Below are positions 19,289-28,764 of a stretch of DNA of 37,748 nucleotides, piece after piece. The number at the start of each line of letters is the position of its first letter. Positions within the stretch are counted from its first letter, which is position 1. Position numbers and translations under genes: made by a program. The stretch spans positions 1 to 37,748 of the forward strand of contig CAMDKK010000014.1 of NCBI GenBank assembly GCA_945901045.1. Direction: 5' to 3'. Source of the stretch: Limnohabitans sp. Rim8 (GTDB lineage Bacteria > Pseudomonadota > Gammaproteobacteria > Burkholderiales > Burkholderiaceae_C). The notes below the pieces were generated by a model. The model was not told the origin of the DNA. It saw nothing but the letters and a program-made list of their open reading frames with translations, and made no database searches.

Positions 19289-20779
19289 TCAGTTTGAAGC
19301 TTCGCCAGTGAACCAATGTTCGCGGGCTTTCATAATCAAGGTGGTGGCATCTTCGGTCGTTTGACCGGTGATATCGGTGAGTTCATCTGTGGCCAAGTCG
19401 GCCAGATCGTCACGGGTTTGGATTCCCGCCTCGGCCAGCTTGGCTATAAGTTCCGCATTCAGCCCTTCAAGGTCTCGCAAGTCTCGCGACACACCCTCAA
19501 CGCTCTCTTCACGAACAATTTCCATGGTCAACAAAACGTCCTTGGCGCGGGTACGCAACTCATTGACGGTATCTTCGTCAAAGCTTTCAATTTCAAGCAT
19601 TTCCTGCAGAGGAACGTAGGCCACTTCTTCGAGGCTTGTAAAGCCTTCTTCAATCAAAATATCAGCAATTTCTTGGTCAACATCCAGTTTTTCCATGAAC
19701 AACTCGCGAATTCCCGTGGTCTCGTCGGCTTGTTTTTGGGCCGACTCTGCGGCATCCATGATGTTGATTTTCCAACCAGTCAGGTCGGAGGCCAGGCGAA
19801 CGTTTTGTCCGCCGCGGCCGATCGCAATGGCCAAATTTTCTTCATCAACAACCACGTCCATCGCATGCTTTTCTTCGTCAACAACAATGGAATGAACGTT
19901 GGCGGGCGCCAAAGCCCCAATCACAAACTGGGCAGGATCTTCACTCCACAGCACAATGTCTACGCGTTCACCGGCCAACTCATTGGTCACGCTGTTCACT
20001 CGCGTGCCCCGCACGCCAACACAAGTGCCAATCGGGTCAACTCTCTTGTCGTGTGACAACACTGCAATTTTTGCGCGGGAACCCGCATCACGGGCACAGG
20101 ACTTGATCTCCAGCAGACCTTGCTCAATTTCAGGAACTTCTGCACGAAACAACTCGATCATGAATTCAGGTGAAGAGCGCGACAACACAATTGGCGCGCC
20201 ACGCAAAGTCAAATCCACTTCCATGATCATGGCGCGAACGCGATCACCATTGCGCAAGTTTTCTTTAGGGATCATCTCGCTACGGCGCAGGCGACCTTCA
20301 ACACGTCCGGCTTCAACAATAATGTCACCTTTGTCCATGCGCTTGACAGTGCCGACTAAGATTTTTTCACCGCGTGACATGAAGTCATTCAAAAGCATTT
20401 CGCGCTCAGCGTCACGGATTTTTTGCAAGATCACTTGCTTCGCCACCATCGCGCCAATCCGGCCAATGGTCAAAGACTCCACCGACTCCTCGATGTACTC
20501 GTCTACCTCGATATCCGGAATTTGTTCAAGCGCTTCGAAAAGCAAAATTTCCTGATCAGGCAATTGCAAACCAGCTTCATCGGGCACAACGTGCCAGCGG
20601 CGAAAAGTTTCGTAATTACCGCTGTCACGGTCAATGGCCACGCGAATGTCCACGTCACCTTCGTGAAGTTTTTTGGTCGCTTGGGCCAAGGCCGATTCCA
20701 CAGCGCCAAACACAACATCTCTCTCCACGTTTTTCTCACGTGAAATAGCTTCTACAAGCATCAACATTTCGCGATTCAT
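19289..20779 (-). CDS. nusA: Transcription termination/antitermination factor NusA
   Basis: NusA binds RNA polymerase and modulates pausing, termination and antitermination. The 496-aa product has the N-terminal RNAP-binding domain ([27 protein letters not shown]), an S1 domain (about 135-200) and two KH domains. The KH region carries [11 protein letters not shown] and [12 protein letters not shown]. The C-terminus holds two acidic repeats (about 365-490), which bind the alpha subunit C-terminal domain in E. coli. The start has AGGAGAG about seven bases upstream. It is second in the rimP-nusA-infB operon, 60 bases after rimP. NusA is known to feed back on this operon in E. coli, and the hairpin before rimP offers a possible site. 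Confidence 0.98.
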   Translation of the reverse strand: MNREMLMLVEAISREKNVERDVVFGAVESALAQATKKLHEGDVDIRVAIDRDSGNYETFRRWHVVPDEAGLQLPDQEILLFEALEQIPDIEVDEYIEESVESLTIGRIGAMVAKQVILQKIRDAEREMLLNDFMSRGEKILVGTVKRMDKGDIIVEAGRVEGRLRRSEMIPKENLRNGDRVRAMIMEVDLTLRGAPIVLSRSSPEFMIELFRAEVPEIEQGLLEIKSCARDAGSRAKIAVLSHDKRVDPIGTCVGVRGTRVNSVTNELAGERVDIVLWSEDPAQFVIGALAPANVHSIVVDEEKHAMDVVVDEENLAIAIGRGGQNVRLASDLTGWKINIMDAAESAQKQADETTGIRELFMEKLDVDQEIADILIEEGFTSLEEVAYVPLQEMLEIESFDEDTVNELRTRAKDVLLTMEIVREESVEGVSRDLRDLEGLNAELIAKLAEAGIQTRDDLADLATDELTDITGQTTEDATTLIMKAREHWFTGEASN

Positions 20780-20839
20780 GCCACTACTCTCCTATAACTG
20801 TTTACAGGGTCTGCAACATCATGCTGCAGACCGAATTCA

Positions 20840-21451
20840 TCATTCTTGTGCCGGCGTTTCACCCGGCAACTTGGGCTTTCGCCCCTTGAAGTCAACAACC
20901 GGCGCCAAACGCGCCTCACGTAATTCGTCACGCGTAAAACCCAAAGCCTGCAAAGGCGGCAACACACGCTTTTTGCTCACGCGCTGCCCCGGTTTAATTT
21001 CAGGTGCATCACTCCATACGACTTGCCATTGAACCGGCTTATCAGACTGAACTTCACTGTTTGAAGTCCCTTCCAAATACTCCAAAGTACCTCGAAACTT
21101 TTTGCGGCTGGCATTCACCAAGCCTGCTGCGGCATCCCCAATAGGGGCCTTGAGCGTGATGTCGATCAAATGGCCAACAAAACGCTTGAAATCAGTGTCG
21201 TTGCGCAAAGGTCGGTCTATTCCGGGAGATGAGATCTCTAACCGGTTGTATTCGACTCCATCCACCTCAAGAGAAAACTGCAACTGTCGGTTAACTTTTT
21301 CACAGTCTTCCACCGTGATAAAGGGCTCCAAACCTTCTTGCCAAGGCCAGTCGATCGTGATCCGCAAAAGACCGCCAGCCGAGCGCTCTATCTCGACCAG
21401 GTCATAGCCTAATCCTGTTACGGTTTCTTCAACAATCTGCTGTAATGCCAC
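20840..21451 (-). CDS. rimP: Ribosome maturation factor RimP
   Basis: RimP helps assemble the 30S subunit. The 203-aa product has the family features VEETVTGLGYDLVEIERSAGG, then LRITIDWP, VNRQLQFSLEVDG and the motif LEISSPGIDRPL. A C-terminal SH3-like domain follows with an Arg/Lys-rich end. A GTG start at 21451 (read as MALQQIVEE) is chosen because it matches the family N-terminus. The open frame upstream to 21643 runs through a terminator-like hairpin and the likely promoter and is not coding. There is no strong Shine-Dalgarno. It is first in the long nusA-infB operon. Confidence 0.95.
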   Translation of the reverse strand: MALQQIVEETVTGLGYDLVEIERSAGGLLRITIDWPWQEGLEPFITVEDCEKVNRQLQFSLEVDGVEYNRLEISSPGIDRPLRNDTDFKRFVGHLIDITLKAPIGDAAAGLVNASRKKFRGTLEYLEGTSNSEVQSDKPVQWQVVWSDAPEIKPGQRVSKKRVLPPLQALGFTRDELREARLAPVVDFKGRKPKLPGETPAQE

Positions 21452-21488
21452 GCGAATCGGGTTTTTTCTGAAGGTTTCGACAATGTAT

Positions 21489-21530
21489 CGACCAAAAAAA
21501 ACGGGCGGTGAAAACCCGCCCGTTTGGTCG
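21489..21530 (-). terminator. Intrinsic-terminator-like hairpin in the rimP leader (possible attenuator)
   Basis: On the minus strand CGGGCGG and CCGCCCG form a 7-bp GC-rich stem around a 7-base loop (21502-21522), followed at once by eight T (21493-21500). An outer CGACCAAA/GGTCG pairing extends the stem with a T bulge. It lies between the likely promoter and rimP and would therefore attenuate the operon. On the plus strand no T tract follows. Confidence 0.7.
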
Positions 21531-21540
21531 TGAAGCTCGC

Positions 21541-21569
21541 ATTGTAAACTATAAATGCTTGATTTGGAA
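21541..21569 (-). promoter_or_regulatory. Probable sigma-70 promoter of the rimP-nusA-infB operon
   Basis: The minus strand reads TTCCAA (21564-21569), 17 bases, then TACAAT (21541-21546). The -10 is good and the -35 weak. Transcription would begin near 21534, so the terminator-like hairpin would form the very 5' end of the message. Confidence 0.45.
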
Positions 21570-21702
21570 GGGTTTTGGATCCCCTTGCCCCTGGAAAACA
21601 AGTCTTTTAAATCAAAAAAACCCCAACTCACACCCCACGCCACAATGCCGCCTGTGCGCGCAAGCTCAAATCCAAAGTCATAAATTGCCGTGTCAAAATA
21701 GG

Positions 21703-21714
21703 GGGTTGCAACCC
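21703..21714. promoter_or_regulatory. 12-bp perfect palindrome upstream of fabI
   Basis: GGGTTGCAACCC is fully self-complementary and ends 14 bases before the fabI start codon. It could be an operator for a dimeric regulator or a small hairpin in the leader. No regulator is identified. Confidence 0.3.
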
Positions 21715-21728
21715 TTTAAAGAGACACC

Positions 21729-22514
21729 ATGGGCTTTCTTTCTGGTAAAAAATTACTCATCACCGGCGTTTTGTCAAACCGTTCCATTGCCTATGGGATT
21801 GCCAAAGCCTGCCACGCGCAAGGCGCAGAGCTCGCCTTCAGCTATGTGGGCGAACGGTTTAAAGACCGCATCACAGAGTTTGCGGCGGACTTTGACTCCA
21901 AGTTGATCTTTGACTGCGATGTGGGCGACGATGCCCAGATTGAGCAATTGTTTGCAGGTCTTTCATCCCATTGGCCTCAATTTGATGGCTTTGTCCATGC
22001 CATTGGTTTTGCACCTCGCGATGCCATTTCAGGCGATTTCCTGGAGGGCTTGAGTCGTGAGGGCTACAAAATAGCGCACGACATCAGCGCCTACAGCTTT
22101 CCCGCCATGGCCAAGGCTGCACTCCCCTTTTTGCGCGATAACGCGGCTCTTCTGACGCTGTCGTATCTGGGCGCCTTGAAGGTCGTGCCCAACTACAACA
22201 CCATGGGCTTGGCCAAAGCCAGCCTGGAAGCCTCTGTTCGCTACCTTGCAGAGTCATTAGGGCCCAAGAAAATGCGCGTCAATGGCATCAGCGCAGGCCC
22301 CATCAAAACCTTGGCCGCCAGTGGCATCAAGGATTTCGGCAAAATTTTGAGTGCCGTTGCACAAAAAGCCCCGATCCGCCGCAATGTGACCACAGAGGAT
22401 GTTGGCAATGTGGCTGCGTTTTTGCTGAGCGATCTGGCTGGCGGTGTGAGTGCTGAAATCGTGTACGTGGATGGGGGTTTCAGTCAGGTTGTGGGCGGGA
22501 TATCGGCTGATTGA
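21729..22514 (+). CDS. fabI: Enoyl-[acyl-carrier-protein] reductase (NADH)
   Basis: FabI carries out the last reduction in each cycle of fatty acid elongation. The 261-aa protein is a short-chain dehydrogenase-type enzyme. It has [14 protein letters not shown] for the cofactor loop and the catalytic pattern Tyr146, Tyr156 and Lys163 (YNTMGLAK), the same numbering as E. coli FabI. The segment [18 protein letters not shown] and the substrate-binding loop follow, and the C-terminus is GGISAD. It is the target of triclosan in other species. The start ATG has a weak GAG six bases upstream. The gene is monocistronic here: divergent from rimP and followed by a 218-base AT-rich spacer. Confidence 0.97.
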   Translation: MGFLSGKKLLITGVLSNRSIAYGIAKACHAQGAELAFSYVGERFKDRITEFAADFDSKLIFDCDVGDDAQIEQLFAGLSSHWPQFDGFVHAIGFAPRDAISGDFLEGLSREGYKIAHDISAYSFPAMAKAALPFLRDNAALLTLSYLGALKVVPNYNTMGLAKASLEASVRYLAESLGPKKMRVNGISAGPIKTLAASGIKDFGKILSAVAQKAPIRRNVTTEDVGNVAAFLLSDLAGGVSAEIVYVDGGFSQVVGGISAD

Positions 22515-22732
22515 TTACTTAAAAAGATAATTTAATCTAATTAATAAAAATTTAAATATATAATTAAATTAATTAGTTAGCTAATTGGTATTAATTCGCA
22601 TAATAAAAAAATTGCTTGACACATGCGGAAATATCAATTTTATCAATAAAACAACAATTTGAAATTTTCAATTCACAATCCTGACATAAATGGCTTTAAT
22701 AGAGTCTTGAATTGTCAATCAAGGAGTGAAAA
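22515..22732 (+). promoter_or_regulatory. AT-rich leader and promoter region of the TonB-dependent receptor gene
   Basis: The spacer is extremely AT-rich between 22515 and 22612, in contrast to both neighbouring genes. It contains the inverted repeat AATTAG/CTAATT near 22570-22585. TTGACA at 22616-22621 is a perfect -35; possible -10 hexamers TTTTAT (22638-22643) or TATCAA (22641-22646) follow. AAGGAG at 22721-22726 is the ribosome binding site of the TTG start at 22733. The AT-rich tract may act as an UP element or bind a nucleoid protein. Confidence 0.5.
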
Positions 22733-25700
22733 TTGCAAAATTCAAAACGAACATCTCTGTTTAAACAAAAATTTCTCAACCAAGCTTTAAACGTCGCATT
22801 TGGAGCAGCATTGATCAGCGTGGGCACGATTGGCACATCCTTCGCCCAATCCAACGCTACAGGTACTGTTTACGGTACGGCCGCCTCTGGCAGCACCTTG
22901 GTTTTGACCAACACGGAAACCGGCTTCAAACGTTCTGTGAACCTTGACAGCTCTGGCCGCTTCAGCCTTGGCGCCTTGCCAGTCGGCAGCTACTCTGCAC
23001 AGGTTCTGAAAGATGGCAAGCTTGTCAACAGCAACCCTGTTGTCGAAGTCCGTATCGGTCAGGGCACTGAAATTTCGTTTGCTGACACCGTCGTGGTGAC
23101 AGGTTCACAAACTGCCAAAAAATTGGACATGACGGAAATGGGCTCCACAACCATTTTCACAGCCAAAGAACTGCAACGCATACCAGTGGCAAACAGCGTG
23201 GGAGCCATCATTCAGTTGGCACCCAATACGACGAGCGGTGACGCTCGCTATGGCGGCTCAAACGCCCCCAGCTTTGGTGGCTCTAGCGCATCCGAAAACG
23301 CTTACTACATCAACGGCTTTCCTGTCACCAATTCATTGACACAAGTGGGCTTTTCCCAATTGCCCTTCAACTCCATTGCGCAGGCGCAAGTTCTTACAGG
23401 CGGTTATGGTGCTGAATTCGGCCGCTCAACTGGCGGCGTAGTCAACATCATCACCAAGAGTGGCTCCAATGAGTTCAAGGCTGGTGCTGGCATCACCTGG
23501 AGCCCAGACAGATTTCGCGCAACTGGCAAGAATCAGTACTATGCCGACAACGGTACGACACTCGCTAACAAGTTGTATGTGTACAACGAGAAAAATGTCA
23601 TCAATTCGTCCACAACGACGGGCTATTTCAGTGGTCCGATCATCAAGGACAAACTCTTCATTTATTACTCAGCTGAACGCGCCACTACCAATTCGAGTGG
23701 TATCCGTGCAGGCAATTCATCGGCTACCTACACAGCTTCTGCATCAACACAGTCCTCGTCATGGCAAGAAATTTCAACAGAGGTTCCACGCTCTCTTTTG
23801 AAATTAGACTGGAACATTTCCGATGACCATCATTTGGAATACACGCGTCTTACCGACAAGTACACCTCTGCACGTAAATATTTTGGCTTTGACTACAAGA
23901 CTTTGGAGAGAACCAATGTTCAAAATGGCGGTCAAACCTATGTGAACTGGGGCCCTACGCCTGTAGCCTCTCAGCAAGGCTCGGAAGCCGACATTTTCAA
24001 ATACACAGGTTACTTCACCAAGGACCTGACGTTCACGGCAGTTCTGGGTCAAACCAGGAGCGCTCATCAACAGAATCCCGTAGGTTATAACCCAGCATTG
24101 CCGCAGATTATCTCGGACTCGACCAACGAAGTACCGGGCCTTGGCCCTTACGCCAAGCCCCAAACCATCTCTGGCAACTTACTGGTGCCCGGTGCAGTGG
24201 ACAAAAACAAGGGCATGCGCTTTGACCTGGAGTACAAGCTCAACCCGCAACACACATTGCGCGCCGGTGTGGACAAAAATACCATCAACTCACTTGCTGG
24301 CAGCGGCCTTGCTGGCGGATACCGGTGGGAATACTTCAAATCCAGTGCGCCTAACGAATTGATCGATGGCAAATATGCTGCCGCCAACAGCGTGACCGTC
24401 AACAACCCCTATGGCGCTCAAGGTTATTACGCCCAGCAGGTGTATGTCAACAGCTTGTCGACACCCTCCGTCGAGCAAACTGCTCAGTACATTGAGGACC
24501 GTTGGCAAGTCAACAACAAACTGCTGTTGTCCTTGGGTCTGCGTAACGAAAGCTTTAACAACAAAAATGGTGATGGCAAGTCCTACATCAATCTGCCCAC
24601 CCAAATTGCGCCTCGTTTAGGGGCCACATTTGACGCCTTTGGCAACCAGACTCTGAAGCTTTTCGGTAGCGCAGGTCGTTACCACGTGCCATTGCCCACC
24701 AACGTTGCTGTGCGTGCAGCTGGCGCATCTCTGTTCACCAAACAAAACTTTGTTTACACAGGGGTTGACGCCAATGGCCAACCCACTGGCCTGACGCCAA
24801 TCAGTGCAGTTTATTCTTCCAATAATGAATTCGGTCAGTCCAAAGATCCGCAGACTGTTGCCGCACTCAATATGAATGGCAACTACCAGGATGAACTGGC
24901 GCTGGGCTTTGAACAGGCCGTCAACAAGGGCCTGAACATAGGCGGAAAATTCACATACCGCATGCTGCGCTCTGCTATTGACGACCATTGCGACGACCGT
25001 CCTTTCCAAGCATGGGCGGACCGTAACGGCGTCAATAGCTCAAATTGGGAAGGCTACCACTGCGCATTGTTCAATCCGGGTGTTGCCAACAGCTTCATGA
25101 TGGATTACGGCGATGGCAAAGGCGCGCGTCGTGTCGATCTGTCTGCAAAGGATTTGGGTTTTGACAAAGTCAAGCGCATTTACCAAGCACTGGACCTCTT
25201 TGCTGAGCACCCATTTGATGGGAAGTGGTACGGCAAGGTTAACTACACCTTCGCGCGCAACTATGGCAATACTGAAGGACAATTGCTGTCGGACATAGGC
25301 CAAGCGGATGTCTCGACAACTCAGGCTTTTGACTTTCCAGAGTTTTCCAAAAACGCAGTTGGTTTGCTCCCGAACCACCGCAAACACCAGTTGAAGATGT
25401 TTGGTTACTACCAGGCTGACCCAGAGTGGGGATTTGGTGCCAACGTGGCTTTGGCCTCTGGCCGTCCACGTAACTGTATCGGCAACGCACCTGATGCGGT
25501 TGGCTCGACCAACCCCAACGCTGTGACCAACTACTCTGGCTATGGCTCAGCCTACTTTTACTGCGGCGGCGTGGCAACACCTCGTGGCTCACAAGGTGAA
25601 CTGCCCTACACAGCAAAGCTGGATCTGAACGTGGCATACCAGCCGGCAAAACTCAAAGGCCTGACCTTGAAGTTGGATGTATTTAACGTGCTCAACCGCC

Positions 25701-25828
25701 AATCGATTGAAGTCATCGAAGAGCGCTTCAACTCAGGAACAGCCCTGCGTGCGCTTTACAGCACGCCTCTTTCCTACACAGCACCGCGCGCTGCTCGGAT
25801 TTCTGCATACTACGATTACAAGTTCTAA
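22733..25828 (+). CDS. Oar-like TonB-dependent outer-membrane receptor with carboxypeptidase-regulatory-like domain
   Basis: The 1031-aa protein has a signal peptide cleaved after SFA near residue 38. A short carboxypeptidase-regulatory-like beta domain follows (about 40-110, with TGFKRSVNLDSSGRFSLGALP). Then comes a plug domain (about 115-250, with VVVTGSQTAKK, a FPVTNSL segment and GAEFGRSTGGVVNIITKSG) and a large beta-barrel ending in RISAYYDYKF, the terminal Phe typical of outer-membrane barrels. It resembles the Oar group of TonB receptors, which import unknown large or scarce substrates. The start is a TTG with a strong AAGGAG six bases upstream, and no better start exists. A strong terminator follows. 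It is a single-gene transcription unit, so the neighbours do not reveal the substrate. Confidence 0.93.
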   Translation: MQNSKRTSLFKQKFLNQALNVAFGAALISVGTIGTSFAQSNATGTVYGTAASGSTLVLTNTETGFKRSVNLDSSGRFSLGALPVGSYSAQVLKDGKLVNSNPVVEVRIGQGTEISFADTVVVTGSQTAKKLDMTEMGSTTIFTAKELQRIPVANSVGAIIQLAPNTTSGDARYGGSNAPSFGGSSASENAYYINGFPVTNSLTQVGFSQLPFNSIAQAQVLTGGYGAEFGRSTGGVVNIITKSGSNEFKAGAGITWSPDRFRATGKNQYYADNGTTLANKLYVYNEKNVINSSTTTGYFSGPIIKDKLFIYYSAERATTNSSGIRAGNSSATYTASASTQSSSWQEISTEVPRSLLKLDWNISDDHHLEYTRLTDKYTSARKYFGFDYKTLERTNVQNGGQTYVNWGPTPVASQQGSEADIFKYTGYFTKDLTFTAVLGQTRSAHQQNPVGYNPALPQIISDSTNEVPGLGPYAKPQTISGNLLVPGAVDKNKGMRFDLEYKLNPQHTLRAGVDKNTINSLAGSGLAGGYRWEYFKSSAPNELIDGKYAAANSVTVNNPYGAQGYYAQQVYVNSLSTPSVEQTAQYIEDRWQVNNKLLLSLGLRNESFNNKNGDGKSYINLPTQIAPRLGATFDAFGNQTLKLFGSAGRYHVPLPTNVAVRAAGASLFTKQNFVYTGVDANGQPTGLTPISAVYSSNNEFGQSKDPQTVAALNMNGNYQDELALGFEQAVNKGLNIGGKFTYRMLRSAIDDHCDDRPFQAWADRNGVNSSNWEGYHCALFNPGVANSFMMDYGDGKGARRVDLSAKDLGFDKVKRIYQALDLFAEHPFDGKWYGKVNYTFARNYGNTEGQLLSDIGQADVSTTQAFDFPEFSKNAVGLLPNHRKHQLKMFGYYQADPEWGFGANVALASGRPRNCIGNAPDAVGSTNPNAVTNYSGYGSAYFYCGGVATPRGSQGELPYTAKLDLNVAYQPAKLKGLTLKLDVFNVLNRQSIEVIEERFNSGTALRALYSTPLSYTAPRAARISAYYDYKF

Positions 25829-25868
25829 GCACGAGACCTGATTTTCAAAATATCTCTTTGCGCAGGCG

Positions 25869-25914
25869 CCAAAGAGCAAAAACCCCCCAATTTGGGGGGT
25901 TTTTTGCTCTTTGG
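25869..25914. terminator. Strong bidirectional intrinsic terminator
   Basis: A stem of more than 20 bp has arms at 25869-25890 and 25891-25914 with an AATT centre. It contains six G-C pairs flanked by A/T runs, so T tracts follow the GC core on both strands. It separates the convergent receptor and decarboxylase genes. Confidence 0.9.
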
Positions 25915-25934
25915 GCTGCACTTATTTCAAATGA

Positions 25935-28205
25935 TCAGTCCTTCACACAGTCCGCAAAATACCTTTTCACACCATCTTCCCCAAGCTCTTCCACCAAGCC
26001 GTGAATATCGGTCTCGAAGCCGGGGCACTGGGCGTTGAACTCACGTGAGAATTTGAGGTAGTCGATGATTTTTTTGTTGAAGACTTCACCCGGAATCAAC
26101 AGCGGGATGCCGGGCGGATAGGGTGTCACCAAGCCCACAGTAACGCGCCCTTCCAATTGGTCAATTTCCACACGCTCTGTTTTGCGGTGCGCAATATAGG
26201 CGTAAGCATCGGCAGGCTTCATGGCAGGCGTCAGGTCGGACAAATACATCTCTGTGGTCAAGCGCGCGATGTCATATTTGGCGTACAAGGTGTGGATGTG
26301 TTGACACAGGTCGCGAAGCCCCATGCGCTCGTATTTGCGATGCTTTTGGCAGAACTCCGGCATGATGCGCGACATCGGCTGATTGCGGTCGTAATCGTCT
26401 TTGAACTGCTGCAAGGCGGTCAGCAACGAGTTCCATCGGCCCTTGGTAATGCCGATGGTGAACATGATGAAAAAACTGTACAAGCCCGTCTTTTCGACCA
26501 CCACGCCATTGGAAGTTAAAAACTTGGTCACGATAGACGCCGGGATACCTGTCTTGTCAAACTTGCCGTCCAAGTTCAAGCCCGGCGTCACGATGGTGGA
26601 CTTGATGGGGTCCAGCATATTGAAGCCATCCGCCAACTGGCCAAAACCATGCCATTTGCTGACTTTTTTGCGGGCATCGCTTCTGATAATCCAGTCTTCA
26701 GCACGTCCAATGCCCTCGTCAACGAGTTTTTCGGGACCCCAGACCTTGAACCACCAGTCTTTGCCGTATTCGGCATCCACCTTGCGCATGGCGCGTCTGA
26801 AGTCCAATGCTTCGGCAATGCTTTCTTCCACCAAAGCGGTGCCGCCGGGTGGCTCCATCATGGCCGCTGCCACATCGCAACTTGCAATGATGCTGTATTG
26901 CGGGCTGGTGCTGGTGTGCATCAGGTACGCTTCATTGAACAAGTGACGATCCAACTTGATGGTTTGCGAGTCCTGCACCAACACGTGGCTGGCCTGGCTG
27001 ATTCCGGCCAGCAGTTTATGGATGGACTGCGTTGAATACACCACCGAGGTCTTTGGGCGGGCCCGCTTTTTGCCCATTGCATGGTAGGGGCCATAAAAAG
27101 GATGAAAGGCCGCGTGCGGCAACCAGGCTTCGTCAAAGTGCAGGTTGTCCACGTAGCCGTCCAGCATGCCCTTGATGGTCTCTGTGTTGTACAACACCCC
27201 GTCGTAGGTGGACTGGGTCAGTGTCATCACGCGAGGTTTGACTTTTTTAGGGTCTACGCCTTTGAGCAAAGGGTTGGCTTTGATCTTGGCCTGAATGGTC
27301 GCGACTTCAAACTCGCTTTCGGGAATCGGGCCAATGATGCCAAAGTGGTTGCGTGTGGGCTTCAAAAATACCGGGATAGCACCGGTCATGATGATGGAAT
27401 GCAAAATAGATTTGTGGCAATTGCGGTCCACTACCACCACGTCATTCGGCGCAACGGTGTGGTGCCACACCATTTTGTTGGAGGTGCTGGTGCCATTGGT
27501 CACAAAGAAGCAATGGTCGGCATTGAAGATGCGCGCTGCATTGCGTTCACTCTCACCAATAGCCCCGTTATGGTCGAGCAATTGACCCAACTCTTCGACC
27601 GCATTGCATACGTCAGCACGCAGCATATTTTCGCCATAAAACTGATGGTACATCTGACCCACAGGGCTCTTCAAAAAGGCCACACCACCCGAGTGACCAG
27701 GGCAGTGCCACGAATACGAGCCGTCCTCGGCATAGTCCAACAAAGCCTTGAAGAATGGGGGCTGCACGCCTTCCAGGTAACTTTTGGCTTCACGAATGAT
27801 GTGACGCGCCACAAACTCGGGCGTATCCTCAAACATGTGAATGAATCCATGCAACTCACGCAAAATGTCATTGGGCAAATGGCGCGAAGTTTTGGTTTCG
27901 CCATAAACATAAATCGGCACATCCGCGTTTTTGCGGCGCACTTCTTGTATAAAAGCACGCAAGCTTAAAACAACGGGGTCAAGGTCCGGTCCGGGGGTGA
28001 ACTCTTCGTCATCGATCGACAAGATGAATGCGCTGGCCCGACTTTGCTGCTGTGCAAACTGCGACAAATCACCGTAGCTGGTCACCCCTAAAACCTCAAA
28101 ACCCTCTGTCACGATGGCTTCGGCCAATGCACGAATACCCAGGCCCGACGTGTTTTCGGAACGGTAGTCTTCATCAATGATGACAATGGGAAATCTGAAT
28201 TTCAT
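25935..28205 (-). CDS. PLP-dependent Orn/Lys/Arg decarboxylase (inducible type)
   Basis: The 756-aa protein is a fold-type I amino-acid decarboxylase of the large bacterial group (AdiA, CadA, SpeC/SpeF). It has an N-terminal response-regulator-like wing domain (1-130). The PLP domain follows with FVTNGTSTSNK, DRNCHKS, HFDEAW (356-361) and the Schiff-base lysine in STQSIHK (Lys397). A C-terminal domain contains VTPYPPGIPLLIPGE. The length is nearest AdiA (755 aa), but the substrate (arginine, lysine or ornithine) cannot be decided from sequence alone. The ATG at 28205 has GGAG six bases upstream; the longer frame to 28295 is rejected. No antiporter gene lies nearby, which argues against a simple acid-resistance operon and for a role in polyamine synthesis. 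Confidence 0.93.
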   Translation of the reverse strand: MKFRFPIVIIDEDYRSENTSGLGIRALAEAIVTEGFEVLGVTSYGDLSQFAQQQSRASAFILSIDDEEFTPGPDLDPVVLSLRAFIQEVRRKNADVPIYVYGETKTSRHLPNDILRELHGFIHMFEDTPEFVARHIIREAKSYLEGVQPPFFKALLDYAEDGSYSWHCPGHSGGVAFLKSPVGQMYHQFYGENMLRADVCNAVEELGQLLDHNGAIGESERNAARIFNADHCFFVTNGTSTSNKMVWHHTVAPNDVVVVDRNCHKSILHSIIMTGAIPVFLKPTRNHFGIIGPIPESEFEVATIQAKIKANPLLKGVDPKKVKPRVMTLTQSTYDGVLYNTETIKGMLDGYVDNLHFDEAWLPHAAFHPFYGPYHAMGKKRARPKTSVVYSTQSIHKLLAGISQASHVLVQDSQTIKLDRHLFNEAYLMHTSTSPQYSIIASCDVAAAMMEPPGGTALVEESIAEALDFRRAMRKVDAEYGKDWWFKVWGPEKLVDEGIGRAEDWIIRSDARKKVSKWHGFGQLADGFNMLDPIKSTIVTPGLNLDGKFDKTGIPASIVTKFLTSNGVVVEKTGLYSFFIMFTIGITKGRWNSLLTALQQFKDDYDRNQPMSRIMPEFCQKHRKYERMGLRDLCQHIHTLYAKYDIARLTTEMYLSDLTPAMKPADAYAYIAHRKTERVEIDQLEGRVTVGLVTPYPPGIPLLIPGEVFNKKIIDYLKFSREFNAQCPGFETDIHGLVEELGEDGVKRYFADCVKD

Positions 28206-28324
28206 GCACGGCTCCAAACAAGGGGCAAAAAAAAGAAACAAGGGCGAAGTGTAAGGACTATTTGTGTCTAAAAATCGGCACAATGGCGCTTGCATGCAAA
28301 GAATTCATTTTTCAAGGATTCCAA

Positions 28325-28750
28325 ATGGATTTATCAACGGTTTGGTGGCTTGTGACCGGTGGCTTGATTGCCGCTGAATTGATCACCGGAACCTTCTATT
28401 TATTGATGTTGTCCGTAGGTGCTGCTGCATCGGCATTGGCGGCGCACGCCGATCTGTCCTTGACCTGGCAAATCGTGGTCGGTGCAATTGTTGGTGGACT
28501 TTCCGTCACGCTGTGGCATTTGAAAAAAGCACGCACACAGCAGCCGACGGAGTCTTCGCGGAATCAAGATGTGCATCTGGATTTGGGCGAAGTCGTTCAG
28601 GTGCTGGTTTGGGATGAACTAGGACTTGCGCAAGTCAAACACCGCGGCGCTCAGTGGACTGCACAACTCGCCCCCGGGCAAGTGCCCGGCGCTGGGGCTT
28701 TCCGGATCACCGAAATGGCGGGTAACCGCCTGATTGTTGAAAAAATTTAA
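28325..28750 (+). CDS. NfeD-like membrane protein
   Basis: The 141-aa protein has two or three hydrophobic helices at the N-terminus (WWLVTGGLIAAELITGTFYLLMLSVGAAASALAA and a second after SLTW). A C-terminal OB-fold domain follows (about 90-141, VQVLVWDELGLAQVKHRGAQWTA). It belongs to the NfeD/YbbK family, membrane partners of SPFH-domain proteins. The ATG at 28325 with AAGGA seven bases upstream is chosen over an earlier in-frame ATG at 28262. The stomatin-like gene follows after 14 bases, so the two are co-expressed and probably form a complex in the inner membrane. Confidence 0.92.
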   Translation: MDLSTVWWLVTGGLIAAELITGTFYLLMLSVGAAASALAAHADLSLTWQIVVGAIVGGLSVTLWHLKKARTQQPTESSRNQDVHLDLGEVVQVLVWDELGLAQVKHRGAQWTAQLAPGQVPGAGAFRITEMAGNRLIVEKI

Positions 28751-28764
28751 CCTTTAGGAAAATC

